The notes: a model not told the origin generated them from the sequence alone. DNA of 64,000 bases from Oscillospiraceae bacterium (GCA_004555865.1 SFJO01000018.1:18441-82440); one strand, 5' to 3'. Shown: positions 43,135 through 51,515, counted from the first letter of the stretch. Numbers and translations: made by a program.

Positions 43135-43163
43135 TTGCTATATTACAATTGTAGTAATAGAAT
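43135..43163 (+). promoter_or_regulatory. Promoter whose spacer is a Per-box-like palindrome
   Basis: -35 TTGCTA (43135-43140), 17-nt spacer, -10 TAGAAT (43158-43163). The palindrome TATTACAATTGTAGTAATA (43141-43159) fills the spacer. Its central 15 bp match the Bacillus Per box (TTATAATnATTATAA) at 10 of 14 defined positions. It points toward the Fur-family gene about 230 nt downstream. A repressor bound here would block polymerase directly. Confidence 0.6.
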
Positions 43164-43268
43164 CTGGAAAGGCCGGTATCTCCGCGTCGGCAGCCGATTC
43201 CGCCAGGCCTGTATTTCGCATTGCCTTGCCTGCACCCGGCGCAAGATGTTCCCCTTTGCCGTAAATGC

Positions 43269-43297
43269 TTGACAAATTAAATAAAACCTATTACTAT
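43269..43297 (+). promoter_or_regulatory. Proximal promoter of the Fur/PerR-family gene
   Basis: Perfect -35 TTGACA (43269-43274), 17-nt AT-rich spacer, -10 TACTAT (43292-43297), about 95 nt before the ATG. The -10 lies in CTATTACTA, a 9-mer that also occurs, inverted, in the upstream palindrome. Confidence 0.75.
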
Positions 43298-43393
43298 TTA
43301 TTCTGTAAAGATTTTGTCGTTTCATCCTCTTTTCAGAGAATATTTCTCTGTCGGGCAGGCGTTTCATCCCCCATCTAAAGGAGGAATTCTCCC

Positions 43394-43789
43394 ATGCGCT
43401 ATTCCAAACAGCGTGAATTGATCCTGAATCAGGTCCAGACCCGAAGCGATCACCCCACCGCCAATGCAATTTATGCGGCGCTGCGGGAGGTTTGCCCCGG
43501 CCTGAGCCTTGGCACCGTATACCGCAATCTGAACTGCCTGGTGGATGCCGGAAGCATCCGCCGGGTTGAGGTTCCGGGGCACGCGGACCATTTCGACCAC
43601 CCCCTCCCCCCCCATTGCCACCTGTATTGCCGCTGCTGCGGTGAAGTGACGGATGTTGCTGTGGACCAGGCCGCACTGGAGCAGATTTTTTCGGAAGTGC
43701 CCGCCCGCATCGAGAGCTTTTCCGTTACGCTGATCGGCGTCTGCCCCACCTGTATGGCACAAAATGCAGAACCTGCCCAGTTTGAGTGA
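43394..43789 (+). CDS. Fur-family metalloregulator, PerR-like
   Basis: A 131-residue regulator has an N-terminal winged helix (MRYSKQRELILNQV, then LSLGTVYRNLNCLVDAG, the recognition helix) and a C-terminal metal/dimer domain. The metal region DHFDHPLPPHCHLYCRCCGEVTDV and the late CPTC give a Cys4 structural zinc site and His/Asp ligands placed as in PerR. In anaerobes such proteins repress peroxide defence genes until iron-catalysed oxidation. AAGGAGG precedes the ATG. Two promoters with a shared palindromic word lie upstream, suggesting autoregulation. Fur, Zur and PerR cannot be separated with certainty by eye. Confidence 0.85.
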   Translation: MRYSKQRELILNQVQTRSDHPTANAIYAALREVCPGLSLGTVYRNLNCLVDAGSIRRVEVPGHADHFDHPLPPHCHLYCRCCGEVTDVAVDQAALEQIFSEVPARIESFSVTLIGVCPTCMAQNAEPAQFE

Positions 43790-43819
43790 TTTGTCCATTT
43801 TACAAAAAGGCAAATTTGG

Positions 43820-43825
43820 TATACT
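43820..43825 (+). promoter_or_regulatory. Extended -10 of the tetR promoter
   Basis: TGGTATACT gives -10 TATACT with an extended TGG; a possible -35 TTTACA is 15 nt upstream. It lies 30 nt after the Fur-family stop and upstream of the hairpin at 43845-43876. Confidence 0.55.
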
Positions 43826-43844
43826 AAGTTTACTGGCAGTTTTT

Positions 43845-43876
43845 GGCGGCCGGCGTCGTTCGGCCGCCTTGTTTTT
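43845..43876 (+). terminator. Terminator hairpin inside the tetR leader
   Basis: GGCGGCCG (43845-43852) and CGGCCGCC (43861-43868) form a perfect GC stem with an 8-nt loop, followed by TTGTTTTT. It ends the Fur-family transcript but also stands between the TATACT promoter and the tetR ribosome site, so it could act as an attenuator. Confidence 0.75.
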
Positions 43877-43912
43877 ACAGGATTGCGGCAATCTACAGGA
43901 GGTTTTTCCGCC

Positions 43913-44479
43913 ATGGCAGATTCCAACATCACAAAGCGCGCGTTGGCCCAGGCTATGAAGGGGCTGATGGCAAAACAGCCCTTTTCGAAAATCAGCGTCG
44001 GCGACATCTGCGAAGCCTGCGGCATGAATCGAAAGAGCTTCTATTATCATTTCCGGGATAAATACGACCTGGTGAACTGGATTTTTTATTCCGAGTTTCT
44101 CGCTTCGGTTCAAGTGGCGCAGTGCACCAACAATGAGGAGTTTCTGGAGAGCATCTGCCGCTATTTCTATTCCGAGCGCAGTTTTTACCGCAATGCCCTG
44201 CGCATTGAGGGGCAGAATTCCTTCCAGGATTATTTTCGTGAGATGGTCGGCCCCTTGCTCATCAATTTCAGCAAGGATCTGGTGCCGCACCATACCAACC
44301 CGGAGTTCGCGGTCAACTTCATCGGTGATGCCCTGCTGGCGGCCCTGATCCGCTGGCTGACTGAGGCCAATCCCCTTCCGCCGGACGAATATCTTGCGCA
44401 GGTGCATGAAATGCTGGATAGCTTCGCCTGTATTCTCCACCCGGATCATCGGACGAACAGGCCGGAACAATCGCACTGA
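43913..44479 (+). CDS. TetR/AcrR-family regulator
   Basis: A 188-residue protein has the TetR helix-turn-helix at residues 8-52 (ALAQAMKGLMAKQPFSKISV, then CGMNRKSFYYHFRDKYDLVNW). The C-terminal part resembles the TetR_C_7-type ligand domain common in Clostridia. AGGAGG lies 10 nt before ATG 43913. Its neighbours are a Fur-family regulator and VanZ-like gene on the other strand; no obvious divergent target gene is present, so it may regulate itself or act elsewhere. The leader contains a terminator hairpin. Confidence 0.85.
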   Translation: MADSNITKRALAQAMKGLMAKQPFSKISVGDICEACGMNRKSFYYHFRDKYDLVNWIFYSEFLASVQVAQCTNNEEFLESICRYFYSERSFYRNALRIEGQNSFQDYFREMVGPLLINFSKDLVPHHTNPEFAVNFIGDALLAALIRWLTEANPLPPDEYLAQVHEMLDSFACILHPDHRTNRPEQSH

Positions 44480-44497
44480 CCGTTTTCAATCAATTGA

Positions 44498-44537
44498 AAA
44501 AGCCGACTATGGAAGATACTCCATGGTCGGCTTTCGT
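44498..44537. terminator. Terminator between tetR and vanZ
   Basis: AAAGCCGACTATGGA pairs with TCCATGGTCGGCTTT (one G-T pair) around a 6-nt loop, with T-rich sequence on the plus side and AAAA on the other, so it serves both convergent genes. Confidence 0.85.
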
Positions 44538-44539
44538 TT

Positions 44540-45088
44540 TTATTGATTTTCCGTGTTTGGAACGCTCTGTCTGCTCCGGCCGCACCGCTTCATCCATTGG
44601 CCGATGGACAGAGAAAGCGCACCGTCCAGCGCCCCCAAGGCATTGCAGAAAACATCGTCCGTCTCGGCCATTCCCAACGCAAAGCGATACTGCGTGTACT
44701 CCACCGCCGCACTGAGTGCACCGCCCACAAAAATCGTCAGAAGCACACGCTCCCAACAGGGCCACTTCTGCGGCAGCACTTGAGAAAGTGCCAACCCCAA
44801 CGGGAGAAAGAGTACCACATTCATCAGCATTTCCCGATACAGCTCCGGCTCCTGCCTCGCCGCCTGTAATGCGGCAAGCGGACGCAGAACGACCGCGTAC
44901 TCACCCGGCGTGCGGGACCAGACCGTAATCCGGCCAATTGCAAGCACCGCCGCAGCCAGCAGCAACAGATTCAGCCGAATTTGAACGTTCCTCCGCAACC
45001 AGAGGCACCCCTTTGCCCAGACAATCGGCACCACCAAAAGCAGCAGGCACAGAATCCCCAGGTTCATTCCATAGATTCGTTGAAGCAT
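44540..45088 (-). CDS. VanZ-like membrane protein
   Basis: A 182-residue protein has four or five transmembrane segments and VanZ-family landmarks: YREMLMNVVLFLPLGL near residue 85, SAAVEYTQYRFALGMAETDDVFCNALGALDGA near residue 125. VanZ relatives are widespread in Firmicutes and do not imply glycopeptide resistance; their role may concern the cell surface. It is the last gene of the phoH-to-mutS2 string, 22 nt after mutS2. The ribosome site is weak (GGGG, 8 nt). Confidence 0.8.
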   Translation of the reverse strand: MLQRIYGMNLGILCLLLLVVPIVWAKGCLWLRRNVQIRLNLLLLAAAVLAIGRITVWSRTPGEYAVVLRPLAALQAARQEPELYREMLMNVVLFLPLGLALSQVLPQKWPCWERVLLTIFVGGALSAAVEYTQYRFALGMAETDDVFCNALGALDGALSLSIGQWMKRCGRSRQSVPNTENQ

Positions 45089-45110
45089 CGCAGACACCCC
45101 ACGCAACGGC

Positions 45111-47501
45111 TTATTTCAGTTCCACCACGGTAACGCCGGCTTCGCCTTCGCCATAACGGCCAAGACGGAAACTTTTGACGTTTTTATGTCCTTTCAGGTG
45201 CTGCTGAATGGCACTGCGCAAAGCGCCGGTGCCCTTTCCGTGAATCAGCCAGATCTCGCTCTGGCCGGAAAGCACTGCATGATCGATGTACTGATCGGTT
45301 TCCATCAGTGCCTCTTCCACCGTCAGCCCGCGCAGATCTGCCTCCATCGATGCGGTGCGCTGAACCCGGTCCAGCGTGGTGTGGCCGCCCTCGCGCTTTG
45401 CCGCCGACCGTTTCGGCGCGGCCGGGGCCTTTTTCATCTTATCGGGGGCGCGCAGACCTTTCAGCGGAACCTTCGTTTTGATGATGCCGGCCCGCACCTC
45501 CACCATTCCGTTTCGGTCCGGCAGATTGACCACGGTGGCCGGTTGATCCAACTCGGCAATGACCACTTCCTGCCCGACCCGAACCTCCTTCAGCGGCACA
45601 TACTCCTTTTTAATGGGATGCACCACATCCGACTGATTCAACAGCTTTTCCGTATCCTTCTTTGCAATCTCACGGGCACGGATGGCGCGCTGTGCCGCGC
45701 TGGTTTTCTCGTCCTTCTGCAGCTTGCGCAGCTCATCGGTCAGCGCATAGGCTTCCGCCTGTACCTGTTGTGCCACCTGCTTCGCCTTTTCGCGGGCCGC
45801 CTGCAATTCGTTTTCGCCCTGCCGGATCAGTTCTTCCCGTTTTTTCTGGGCGCTCTCCAACTGATGCGCTGCCTCATACTTCAGCCGGTCGATCTCATCC
45901 TGGCCTTCCTTCAGCTGAAGCTTCAGGTCGTCCAGCTGACTGAGCACACTGTCCAACCGCTTATCGTCGTTGTCCATATGGCTCTTGGCCGCCTCAATGA
46001 TGCGGGAGGGAATGCCCAGCTTCTCACTGATCAGGAACGCATTGGATTTGCCCGGCACGCCCACGCTCAGCTTATAGGTGGGCCGTAGGCTTTCCACATC
46101 AAATTCGCAGCTGGCATTCACCACACCGGGGGTCTCCAGCGCAAACACCTTCATCTCGGCGTAGTGGGTGGTTGCCATCACCCGGGCGCCCTGACGGCGC
46201 AGTTCTTCAATGATGCTCACCGCCAATGCCGCGCCTTCCGCCGGGTCGGTACCGGCGCCCAGCTCATCCAGAAGCACCAGCGTACCCTTCCACGCCTTCT
46301 CAAGGATGCCTGTGATCTTCTTCATGTGGCCGGAAAACGTAGACAAGCTCTGCTCAATGCTCTGCTCATCGCCAATGTCCACCAGATATTCCTGGAACAC
46401 GCACACCGTGCTGCTCTCGTGGGCCGGAATCAGGAAGCCGCACTGGGCCATGGCGCACAAAAGCCCCGCCGTTTTTAAAGTTACGGTTTTGCCGCCCGTG
46501 TTCGGGCCGGTGATGACCATCGTGTCATACTCCTTGCCCAACGCCACATCCACCGGAACCACTTTGGCCGGGTCAATGAGCGGGTGCCGGGCCTTTTTCA
46601 GCGAAAAGCTCATGTCGTCCGCCACCTGGGGCAGCCATGCCTTTTGCTCCAGCGCCAGCCGCGCCTTTGCAAGCAGCACGTCGATGTCCAGCATCGCTTC
46701 ATAGCTGTAGGTGAACATGGGCTCCAGCCCAGCTATCTGGCCGGTAAACGAGACCAGAATCCGTTCAATTTCAGCCTGCTCCTGGCTGCGCAGCTGCATA
46801 ATGCGGGCGTTGGCCTCCACAACGGCAGTGGGCTCCACAAAGATGGTCGCACCGGTGGAACTGACATCGTGAATCACGCCGCCGATGTCGCCGCGGTGCT
46901 CCGCCTTGACCGGCACCACATAGCGGCCGTTTCGCAGAGACACCACGGCCTCCTGCAAATACCGGCTGGTGGTCTGGTTGCGCACGATCATATCCAGCTT
47001 ATCCCGGATGGAGTTCTCCGTAGCCCGGATTTTGCGCCGCAGATCAAACAGGGTGTTGCTGGCGGAGTCCGCCATTTCCTCCGGCGAAAGGATTGCATCG
47101 GTGATTTGTTTTTCCAAACCGGGCTGGGGGGCCAGCGCATAGAACAAATCGTCCGTCGGCAGCATGTCGTGGTCGCTCAGCCCATACCAGGCAACCAGAT
47201 TCTGAAAGTTGCGCAGGGTTCCTGCCACCATCAGCAATTCGCCCATGGAAAGCACACCGCCCTTTACCGCACGGCGCACAATTTTATCCACGCCTTCCAC
47301 GCCGCCAAACCGGGGGCTGCCGTTCTTTAACAGCAGGCTGCTGATTGCATCCGTCTGGCTCAATGCAAAGCGCACCTCATCCGGGTCGGTCAGCGGCTGC
47401 AGGGCCAGCAGTTTCTTTTTGGTTTCACTGCACACCGCCATTCCCGCTGCGCGGGCAATGATTTTGTCCAATTCCAGACTTTTTAAGTAAATCGGGTCCA
47501 T
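45111..47501 (-). CDS. mutS2: MutS2-type ATPase/nuclease
   Basis: A 796-residue MutS2 lacks the mismatch-binding domain of MutS but keeps the ATPase (Walker A TGPNTGGKTVTLKTAG near residue 330, LDELGAGTDPAEGAAL) followed by a coiled coil and KOW-like segment and a C-terminal Smr domain (DLRGLTVEEALMETDQY, HGKGTGAL). MutS2 acts on branched DNA and on collided ribosomes, with the Smr domain as nuclease. The ATG at 47501 has GAGG upstream. It follows recO by 13 nt. Confidence 0.95.
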   Translation of the reverse strand: MDPIYLKSLELDKIIARAAGMAVCSETKKKLLALQPLTDPDEVRFALSQTDAISSLLLKNGSPRFGGVEGVDKIVRRAVKGGVLSMGELLMVAGTLRNFQNLVAWYGLSDHDMLPTDDLFYALAPQPGLEKQITDAILSPEEMADSASNTLFDLRRKIRATENSIRDKLDMIVRNQTTSRYLQEAVVSLRNGRYVVPVKAEHRGDIGGVIHDVSSTGATIFVEPTAVVEANARIMQLRSQEQAEIERILVSFTGQIAGLEPMFTYSYEAMLDIDVLLAKARLALEQKAWLPQVADDMSFSLKKARHPLIDPAKVVPVDVALGKEYDTMVITGPNTGGKTVTLKTAGLLCAMAQCGFLIPAHESSTVCVFQEYLVDIGDEQSIEQSLSTFSGHMKKITGILEKAWKGTLVLLDELGAGTDPAEGAALAVSIIEELRRQGARVMATTHYAEMKVFALETPGVVNASCEFDVESLRPTYKLSVGVPGKSNAFLISEKLGIPSRIIEAAKSHMDNDDKRLDSVLSQLDDLKLQLKEGQDEIDRLKYEAAHQLESAQKKREELIRQGENELQAAREKAKQVAQQVQAEAYALTDELRKLQKDEKTSAAQRAIRAREIAKKDTEKLLNQSDVVHPIKKEYVPLKEVRVGQEVVIAELDQPATVVNLPDRNGMVEVRAGIIKTKVPLKGLRAPDKMKKAPAAPKRSAAKREGGHTTLDRVQRTASMEADLRGLTVEEALMETDQYIDHAVLSGQSEIWLIHGKGTGALRSAIQQHLKGHKNVKSFRLGRYGEGEAGVTVVELK

Positions 47502-47514
47502 TCTTTTTGTTTCC

Positions 47515-48318
47515 TCAAACTTGGGTGGTTTTTTCAGCCTCCGCACCGGGCACGGGGCTTGCTTTTGCTGCCTCCTGCGGCCAGACGCTGCGCAAAAAGT
47601 CCAGGCTTTTCAGTGGTTTATCCAGCTGGCACAGCGCATACCGCTCCGTCACGCGGCCAAGCTTCCGCATACTGGCGCCGGCCAGCGAAAAGTTGAACAC
47701 ACGCTTATCCTCCACCAGCGCAATATGCCGCAGAGCCGTCAGCGATGCCGGGTCCAGGTTCGGGGTTCTGCCCGCCTTCGCTGCGCAATCGCCGCAAAGC
47801 AGGCTTCCCTCCTCCGGGTCCAGATAAAAGGGGCCGCCCTCATATTTTCCGCACTCGCGGCAGCAAAGAAGCTGCGGGAGATAGCCCGCTTCGCTGATGG
47901 CCCGCAGTTCAAACACCGCCTTGATCTGGCCCAGCGGCCGTTTGTTCTCGCTGAGCAGATACAGGCTGTTCAGCAGCAGGCGCAGAAGCACTTGTGCCTC
48001 TTTGCCGGTGGGGGCCAGCGCCGCCGTCAGCTCCGCCAGGTACATCGCCAGCGCCATGCCTTCCACACTTTCACGCAGGCCAAAAAAGGTATTTTTCACC
48101 TGTGCCTCATCCACGCGGTACATGGTGCGGCCCTCATATAGCGTAAACTCTGAATAGCAAAACAGGCCGCAGCCGCTGAACAGCCTGCTTTTCAGCCGCA
48201 GGCTGCCCTTGGCCGAAGCCGAAATCAGCCCTTGCTCCGGAGTAAGCAGCAGAAGAATGCGGTCAGCCTCTCCCACTTTCACTTCCCGCAGCACCAGGGC
48301 CGGAGTTACGATCTGCAT
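47515..48318 (-). CDS. recO: DNA repair protein RecO
   Basis: RecO loads RecA onto SSB-coated single strands with RecR (encoded at 57174-57773). The 267-residue protein has an N-terminal OB fold (ALVLREVKVGEADRILLLLT, GLISASAKGSLRLKSRL) and a zinc finger with CCREC and CGDC near residues 155-185. AAAGGAGGAGG precedes the ATG; this stretch is also coding sequence of the overlapping yqzL-like gene. Confidence 0.94.
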   Translation of the reverse strand: MQIVTPALVLREVKVGEADRILLLLTPEQGLISASAKGSLRLKSRLFSGCGLFCYSEFTLYEGRTMYRVDEAQVKNTFFGLRESVEGMALAMYLAELTAALAPTGKEAQVLLRLLLNSLYLLSENKRPLGQIKAVFELRAISEAGYLPQLLCCRECGKYEGGPFYLDPEEGSLLCGDCAAKAGRTPNLDPASLTALRHIALVEDKRVFNFSLAGASMRKLGRVTERYALCQLDKPLKSLDFLRSVWPQEAAKASPVPGAEAEKTTQV

Positions 48319-48412
48319 GCTCCTCCTCCTTTTGCTGCGCCTTTTTATAGTCCAGGTACGTCTTCACGCTGCCGGTGCTGACAAATGCCTGCCATGTTCC
48401 GCCCTGTTCCAT
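48263..48412 (-). CDS. yqzL: YqzL-like small protein overlapping recO
   Basis: A 49-residue frame starts at ATG 48412 (GGAGG nine nt upstream) and runs 56 nt into recO in another frame. Residues 6-24, TWQAFVSTGSVKTYLDYKK, match the YqzL pattern (W-x-x-F-x-x-TG-S/N-[IV]-x-x-YL-x-[LY]-K), and yqzL lies just before recO in Bacillus. The tail after residue 35 is low complexity. The function of YqzL is not known. The gene is easy to miss because of its size and overlap. Confidence 0.75.
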   Translation of the reverse strand: MEQGGTWQAFVSTGSVKTYLDYKKAQQKEEEHADRNSGPGAAGSESGRG

Positions 48413-48532
48413 GAACGGCCACCTCCACCTTCATACTGTCTCCCATTGTAGAGCAGTTATGTGCGGAAAGATTGTCCAATTCTGTCGGCAGGGCAGATTC
48501 TCTGTCCGTTTTTTTGCGGATACTGTCTTTGG

Positions 48533-49432
48533 TTACGGCTGCTGGAAGCCGAAGTCGTTCAGCAGAAAATCGCTGTCGCGCCAATCGTCCTTGACCTTGA
48601 CCCAGCACTGCAGGTTGACCTTCGTGCCCAAAAACTCCTCGCACTCCACCCGGGCCTGACTGGCGATTTTTTTCAGCATCTGGCCGCCTTTTCCGATGAC
48701 CATCCCCTTGTGGCTTTTGCGCTCGCAGTAAATGTTCACATCAATGTCAATGATGCTGCCGTCCGGCCGTTCCTTGAAGCGTTCCACCGTCACGGCAATT
48801 CCGTGCGGCACCTCATCGTACAGGTTCAGCAGCATTTTCTCCCGAATCACCTCGCTGACCAGCGCCTTTTCCGGCATATCCGTATAGGCATCGTCCGGGA
48901 AATAGTGCGGGCCTTCTGCCGCATAGCCGGCCAGCACCTCAAACAGGTCCTCACAGCCTTCGTCCTTGCGCACCGAAATGGCCCGCACCTGATCAAAGAC
49001 CCCCAGCTCCTTCAGCTGGGCTGCACGCACCGCCAGATCCGTTTTGGCTTTCAGCGTATCGGTTTTATTGATGACTGCCACCGCCGGCCCATGGCTGGCG
49101 CGAATGTCCGCCACCAGGCCCAGTTCCGCCTCGTTCAGCTCGCCGTAAGGCTCAAACAGCATCAGTGTCACGTCCACATCGCCGATGGAGGAAGTGGCCG
49201 TTTTACTCATGCGCTCGCCCAATTTTGTGCGGGGCTTGTGAATGCCGGGTGTGTCCAACAGCACATACTGCACCGGCCCGCGGGTAATAATGCCCGTAAT
49301 GCGGGTGCGGGTCGTCTGAGGCTTTGAGGTGACGATGGCCACCTTTTCTCCCACCAGCCGGTTGGTCAGGCTGGATTTGCCCACGTTGGGCCGCCCCACC
49401 AGGGCCACGAATACCGAAGAAGTCTTTTCCAT
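48533..49432 (-). CDS. era: GTPase Era
   Basis: Era binds the 3' end of 16S rRNA during 30S assembly. The 299-residue protein has G1 GRPNVGKSS near residue 13, G3 DTPGIHKP, G4 NKTD, and a C-terminal KH domain (AREKMLLNLYDEVPHGIAVTVE-like start and GMVIGKGGQMLKKI with the GxxG loop). AGGAG lies 4 nt before ATG 49432. Long in-frame extension upstream is only open reading frame over dgkA. Complete and standard. Confidence 0.97.
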   Translation of the reverse strand: MEKTSSVFVALVGRPNVGKSSLTNRLVGEKVAIVTSKPQTTRTRITGIITRGPVQYVLLDTPGIHKPRTKLGERMSKTATSSIGDVDVTLMLFEPYGELNEAELGLVADIRASHGPAVAVINKTDTLKAKTDLAVRAAQLKELGVFDQVRAISVRKDEGCEDLFEVLAGYAAEGPHYFPDDAYTDMPEKALVSEVIREKMLLNLYDEVPHGIAVTVERFKERPDGSIIDIDVNIYCERKSHKGMVIGKGGQMLKKIASQARVECEEFLGTKVNLQCWVKVKDDWRDSDFLLNDFGFQQP

Positions 49433-49490
49433 AATGCTCCTAAAAATTTCCGTTGTTCTGCTTGTCGCCTGCCCTGCGCAGGCGTATTCG

Positions 49491-49958
49491 TTATTGTTTG
49501 CCCGGCCAGCGGAACACAAAGCCATATGCTGCGGCAAGGCTGGCCAAAAGCACTGCCATGCGCCAGGGCTGGGCAAGGTGCAGCTGCACGATCTGCCGCA
49601 CAACCGATGGGTTTCCAAAAAGGAGAAGCCCCACGGCAACCGCGCCCAAGCTGCCCGCCAGAACCGCCCCGGCCGCCATGTCCTTTGCGGCACCCGCGGC
49701 GGCCCAATGGGCTGCATCCGGCCGGTCCACCGCGCGCTCAATTGCCGAATTCACAAGTTCCAGGCTGATGACCCCGGCAATGCACACCGCCAGCAGGGCA
49801 TATTCTACCGCCGTAAAGTGGTAAAACCGGCTGAAGGCCAGCACATAGGCAGCCGCACACACATGAAAGCGAAGATTCCGCTCCTGTTGCAGTGCAGCCG
49901 CTATGCCCTGGCCTGCATACCGAAAACCCCGAATAAACTTTCGCAGCTCAGACTTCAT
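49491..49958 (-). CDS. dgkA: Undecaprenol/diacylglycerol kinase family protein
   Basis: A 155-residue integral membrane kinase has the DgkA motif ELVNSAIERAVDR near residue 68 and GAAKDMAAGAVL near residue 90, with three or four transmembrane helices; extra hydrophobic helices at the end make it slightly longer than the usual 125-130. Firmicutes members phosphorylate undecaprenol to recycle the cell-wall lipid carrier. The Asn-Ser in ELVNS is usually Asn-Thr. It overlaps ybeY by 11 nt. Confidence 0.88.
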   Translation of the reverse strand: MKSELRKFIRGFRYAGQGIAAALQQERNLRFHVCAAAYVLAFSRFYHFTAVEYALLAVCIAGVISLELVNSAIERAVDRPDAAHWAAAGAAKDMAAGAVLAGSLGAVAVGLLLFGNPSVVRQIVQLHLAQPWRMAVLLASLAAAYGFVFRWPGKQ

Positions 49959-50448
49959 CGGCCGTGTAAGAAACCGTGCGGGGCAGACCCAGCTGAATCA
50001 GCACGGCTTCTTCCTTCTCCCGCATACGAACGGCTTCCAGGCCGCCGTTTTCGTGGTCGTAGCCCAGCAGGTGCAGCATGGAGTGCACCGTCAGGAAGGC
50101 CACCTCCCGCTGCAGCGGATGGCCGTAAAGCTCTGCCTGCTCCATGGCTTTTTCCATGGAGATCACGATGTCGCCCAGCATTTTGGCGCCGGTGTCCTGA
50201 TCAATGTCGTATACGCCATCCTGCCCCAAAGGGAAGCTCAGCACATCGGTGGGCATGGGCTTATTGCGGTACTGGTTGTTCAGCTCTGCAATTTTTGCAT
50301 TGTCCACAAAGGTAACGCTGATTTCCGCAGGCCCTTCAAAGTGCTCGAATTCCAGAACCGCATTGCAGCTGCGGCGAATCAGAATACGCAGGCCGGAAGG
50401 CACTTTGACCGAATGCTGGTCGTTGGTGATGTATACTTTGTTCGACAT
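49948..50448 (-). CDS. ybeY: Endoribonuclease/rRNA maturation factor YbeY
   Basis: YbeY is a metal-dependent RNase involved in 16S rRNA maturation and ribosome quality. The 166-residue protein contains the zinc motif TVHSMLHLLGYDHE (H-x3-H-x5-H) near residue 130 and DVLSFPLG upstream. AGGTG precedes ATG 50448. It follows phoH by 75 nt and overlaps dgkA, the standard Firmicutes order. Confidence 0.95.
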   Translation of the reverse strand: MSNKVYITNDQHSVKVPSGLRILIRRSCNAVLEFEHFEGPAEISVTFVDNAKIAELNNQYRNKPMPTDVLSFPLGQDGVYDIDQDTGAKMLGDIVISMEKAMEQAELYGHPLQREVAFLTVHSMLHLLGYDHENGGLEAVRMREKEEAVLIQLGLPRTVSYTADEV

Positions 50449-50523
50449 ATTCTTACACCTCATCAATTTCTGCCCCGGGTGGGACATTTTTCCTGTTTGT
50501 TTCTTGTTTTCGTCCCCTGTGTT

Positions 50524-51489
50524 TCAGCGGCGGCTGCGTGCCTGGGTAGCCCGATCATACGCCTTTACGATCTCCTGAACCAACCGGTGCCGCACCACGT
50601 CCTTTTCGCTGAAGCGAATCTGCGCAATGCCGTCAATGTTTTTCAGCACCGCCAAAGCGTCCACCAGGCCGCTGCGGCTTTTATCCGGCAGGTCGATCTG
50701 CGTCACGTCACCAGTCACCACGACCTTGCTGCCAGACCCCATGCGCGTGAGGAACATCTTCATTTGTTCCGGGCTGGTATTCTGGGCTTCATCCAAAATG
50801 ATGAAAGCATTGTCCAACGTTCGGCCGCGCATATAGGCCAGCGGGGCAACCTCAATGGTCTGCTTTTCCAGCAGCCGCTGAAAAGTCTCCGGCCCAAGCA
50901 TATCATACAAGCCATCGTACAGCGGCCGCAGGTAAGGGTCCACCTTGTTTTGCAGATCACCGGGCAAAAAGCCCAGCTTTTCGCCCGCTTCCACCGCCGG
51001 GCGGGTCAGAATGATCCGCTCCACGTCCTTGCTTTTGAAGGCTTTCACGGCCATTGCCACGGCCAGATAGGTTTTGCCCGTACCGGCCGGCCCCACGCCG
51101 AACGTAATGGGATGGGTCTGAATGGCCTTGAGATATTCCTTCTGCCCCAGCGTTTTGGGGCGCACTGGGCGGCCCTTTGCCGTAATGGCGATGAAGTTCT
51201 CGGTCAGCTCCTGCACCCGCCCATCTTCACCGGAACGGGCCAAGCTGATGCAGTAGCGCACCGTCTGCTCCTCAATGGGGGTATGGTTTTCAAGCAGCGT
51301 CAGCATCGCGTCAATGGCGTTTGCTGCGGCGGTCACACCCTCTGCCTCGCCGGTCAGCTTGACCTGTGTGCCGCGGCAAACAGCAGTGACGGAAAATTCT
51401 TTTTCCAACAAACGAATATTCTCATCACAGCTTCCGAACACCGCCGCTGCCAGCTCTACACTATCAAGTTCAATCAGCTTTTCTGCCAT
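50524..51489 (-). CDS. phoH: PhoH-family ATPase
   Basis: A 321-residue PhoH-like protein has a KH-like N-terminal region (about residues 1-105), Walker A FGVGPAGTGKTYLAVA near residue 135, DEAQNTSPEQMKMFLTRMG, and GDVTQIDLP. PhoH proteins are predicted RNA helicase-like ATPases, often linked to YbeY in RNA metabolism. It heads the phoH-ybeY-dgkA-era-yqzL-recO-mutS2-vanZ string, from an extended -10 promoter at 51516-51521 overlapped by a dyad. Confidence 0.93.
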   Translation of the reverse strand: MAEKLIELDSVELAAAVFGSCDENIRLLEKEFSVTAVCRGTQVKLTGEAEGVTAAANAIDAMLTLLENHTPIEEQTVRYCISLARSGEDGRVQELTENFIAITAKGRPVRPKTLGQKEYLKAIQTHPITFGVGPAGTGKTYLAVAMAVKAFKSKDVERIILTRPAVEAGEKLGFLPGDLQNKVDPYLRPLYDGLYDMLGPETFQRLLEKQTIEVAPLAYMRGRTLDNAFIILDEAQNTSPEQMKMFLTRMGSGSKVVVTGDVTQIDLPDKSRSGLVDALAVLKNIDGIAQIRFSEKDVVRHRLVQEIVKAYDRATQARSRR

Positions 51490-51515
51490 TCCATTCTTCC
51501 CTCTTTTCCAGCATC

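Noticed and set aside
43090..43272. A 60-codon open frame between ftsK and the Fur-family gene
   Set aside because: It has no ribosome site, crosses the promoter and operator palindrome, and its cysteine-rich translation looks random.
44540..45088. Glycopeptide resistance from the VanZ-like gene
   Set aside because: VanZ-family proteins are common in Firmicutes, and none of vanHAX or related genes is in the window.
48345..48644. Short minus-strand frames upstream of recO other than the yqzL-like one
   Set aside because: They overlap era and the yqzL-like gene in other frames, with no family match.
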